From contig CP070733.1 of assembly GCA_020347585.1 (NCBI GenBank), forward strand, positions 1,865,445 through 1,870,581: DNA of 5,137 nt. The letters run 5' to 3'. Origin of the DNA: Pseudomonadota bacterium (lineage in GTDB: Bacteria; Pseudomonadota; Gammaproteobacteria; CAMYNG01). Within the stretch, counting starts at the first letter, position 1. Each line of letters begins with the position of its first letter. This document shows positions 4,732 through 5,137 of this stretch, one piece after another. The notes beneath the pieces are model-generated. The model was not told where the DNA came from and did not search any database. It saw nothing but the letters and a program-made list of their open reading frames with translations. The position numbers and the translations under genes are program-made.

Positions 4732-5137
4732 GTGGCGGGAAAAACAGTCATAGTCCTTGGCGGGGGCATCGGCGGCATCGTGGCCGCGACGCGCCTGCGT
4801 AAGCAACTGCCACGCGAACACCGCGTCGTACTCATCGAACGCGAGCGGGACTATGTGTTTGCGCCATCCTTCTTGTGGCTTATGACCGGGTTGCGTACCC
4901 GGGCGAGGATCTCACGGCCACTTGCACGCCTCAAGCGCAAGGGTATTGAGTTAGTCCAGGGCGACATCACGAACATCGATCCTGGCACACTCTCCGTTCG
5001 GGTGAACGACCAGGAGATCAAAGGTGATTACCTGATCATCGCCATCGGTGCCGAGCTTGCGCCCGAGGCGGTGCCGGGGTTGGCCGAAGCCGGATACAAT
5101 CTCTATTCGTTTGCCGGCGCCGAGGCGCTGCGCGCCG
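4732..5137 (+). CDS. SQR-like FAD-dependent oxidoreductase (3' partial)
   Basis: 135 residues are visible before the window ends; the full family is about 370-430. The N-terminal FAD-binding Rossmann motif is clear: TVIVLGGGIGGIVAATRLRK, with GxGxxG at residues 10-15 and the acidic residue Glu36 ending the second strand (VVLIERE). YVFAPSFLWLMTGLR, ISRPLARLKRKGIELVQGDITNIDP, and the second dinucleotide-site strand YLIIAIGAELAPEAVPGL are typical of sulfide:quinone reductase and flavocytochrome c-sulfide dehydrogenase relatives. Such enzymes oxidise sulfide and pass electrons to quinone or cytochrome c. No cysteine occurs in the visible part, and the catalytic cysteines expected further on lie outside the window. 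It could therefore be a true SQR, an FCSD-like enzyme, or another pyridine-nucleotide-type oxidoreductase. The start is GTG at 4732 with GGAGGG (4722-4727) close upstream. It pairs with the DsrE-family gene. Confidence 0.85.
   Translation, partial: MAGKTVIVLGGGIGGIVAATRLRKQLPREHRVVLIERERDYVFAPSFLWLMTGLRTRARISRPLARLKRKGIELVQGDITNIDPGTLSVRVNDQEIKGDYLIIAIGAELAPEAVPGLAEAGYNLYSFAGAEALRA

Noticed and set aside
1..5137. Mobile element, CRISPR array, tRNA or riboswitch
   Set aside because: No terminal inverted repeats, transposase, short regular DNA repeats, tRNA cloverleaf or known leader structure could be seen on either strand.

Overview
The window looks like a chromosomal segment of a moderately GC-rich proteobacterium, most likely a gammaproteobacterium with sulfur-oxidising relatives. 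This is inferred from protein style and gene content, not from a marker gene. No rRNA, tRNA, CRISPR array, insertion sequence or phage gene is visible.

Layout: (1) Positions 1-1254 hold the 3' part of a gene for a secreted, surface-type protein built of DUF11 repeats. It ends in a Gly-rich/Cys/hydrophobic/Arg sorting-type tail. (2) Positions 1255-1340 are a short gap between convergent genes, containing one small hairpin. (3) On the minus strand, 1341-2018 encodes an ArsR-type winged-helix repressor fused to a rhodanese domain. (4) Positions 2019-2140 are a divergent control region. It carries a 7-bp inverted repeat (TAATCAA-N8-TTGATTA) with a second palindrome nested inside it, and candidate promoters facing both ways. 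(5) Rightward from there run a fatty acid hydroxylase/sterol desaturase-family membrane protein (2141-3004) and, overlapping it by 11 bp, a VTT/TVP38-type membrane protein fused to a C-terminal rhodanese domain (2994-3959). After an 87-bp gap come a 75-residue HMA-like small protein (4047-4274), a DsrE-family protein (4361-4717), and a sulfide:quinone-reductase-like FAD oxidoreductase cut by the window edge (4732 onward).

How the genes may work together (inference): the rightward set combines a DsrE sulfur carrier, an SQR-like flavoprotein and a membrane-anchored rhodanese. It is divergent from a repressor that itself carries a rhodanese domain with two cysteines (CRGPHC). This suggests a reactive-sulfur (sulfide/persulfide) handling locus. 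The repressor may sense persulfide at its own rhodanese cysteines and release the operator that overlaps the -35 region of the rightward promoter. The role of the lipid-hydroxylase-type enzyme and the VTT membrane domain in such a system is the least explained part. The DUF11 gene is probably unrelated to this locus.
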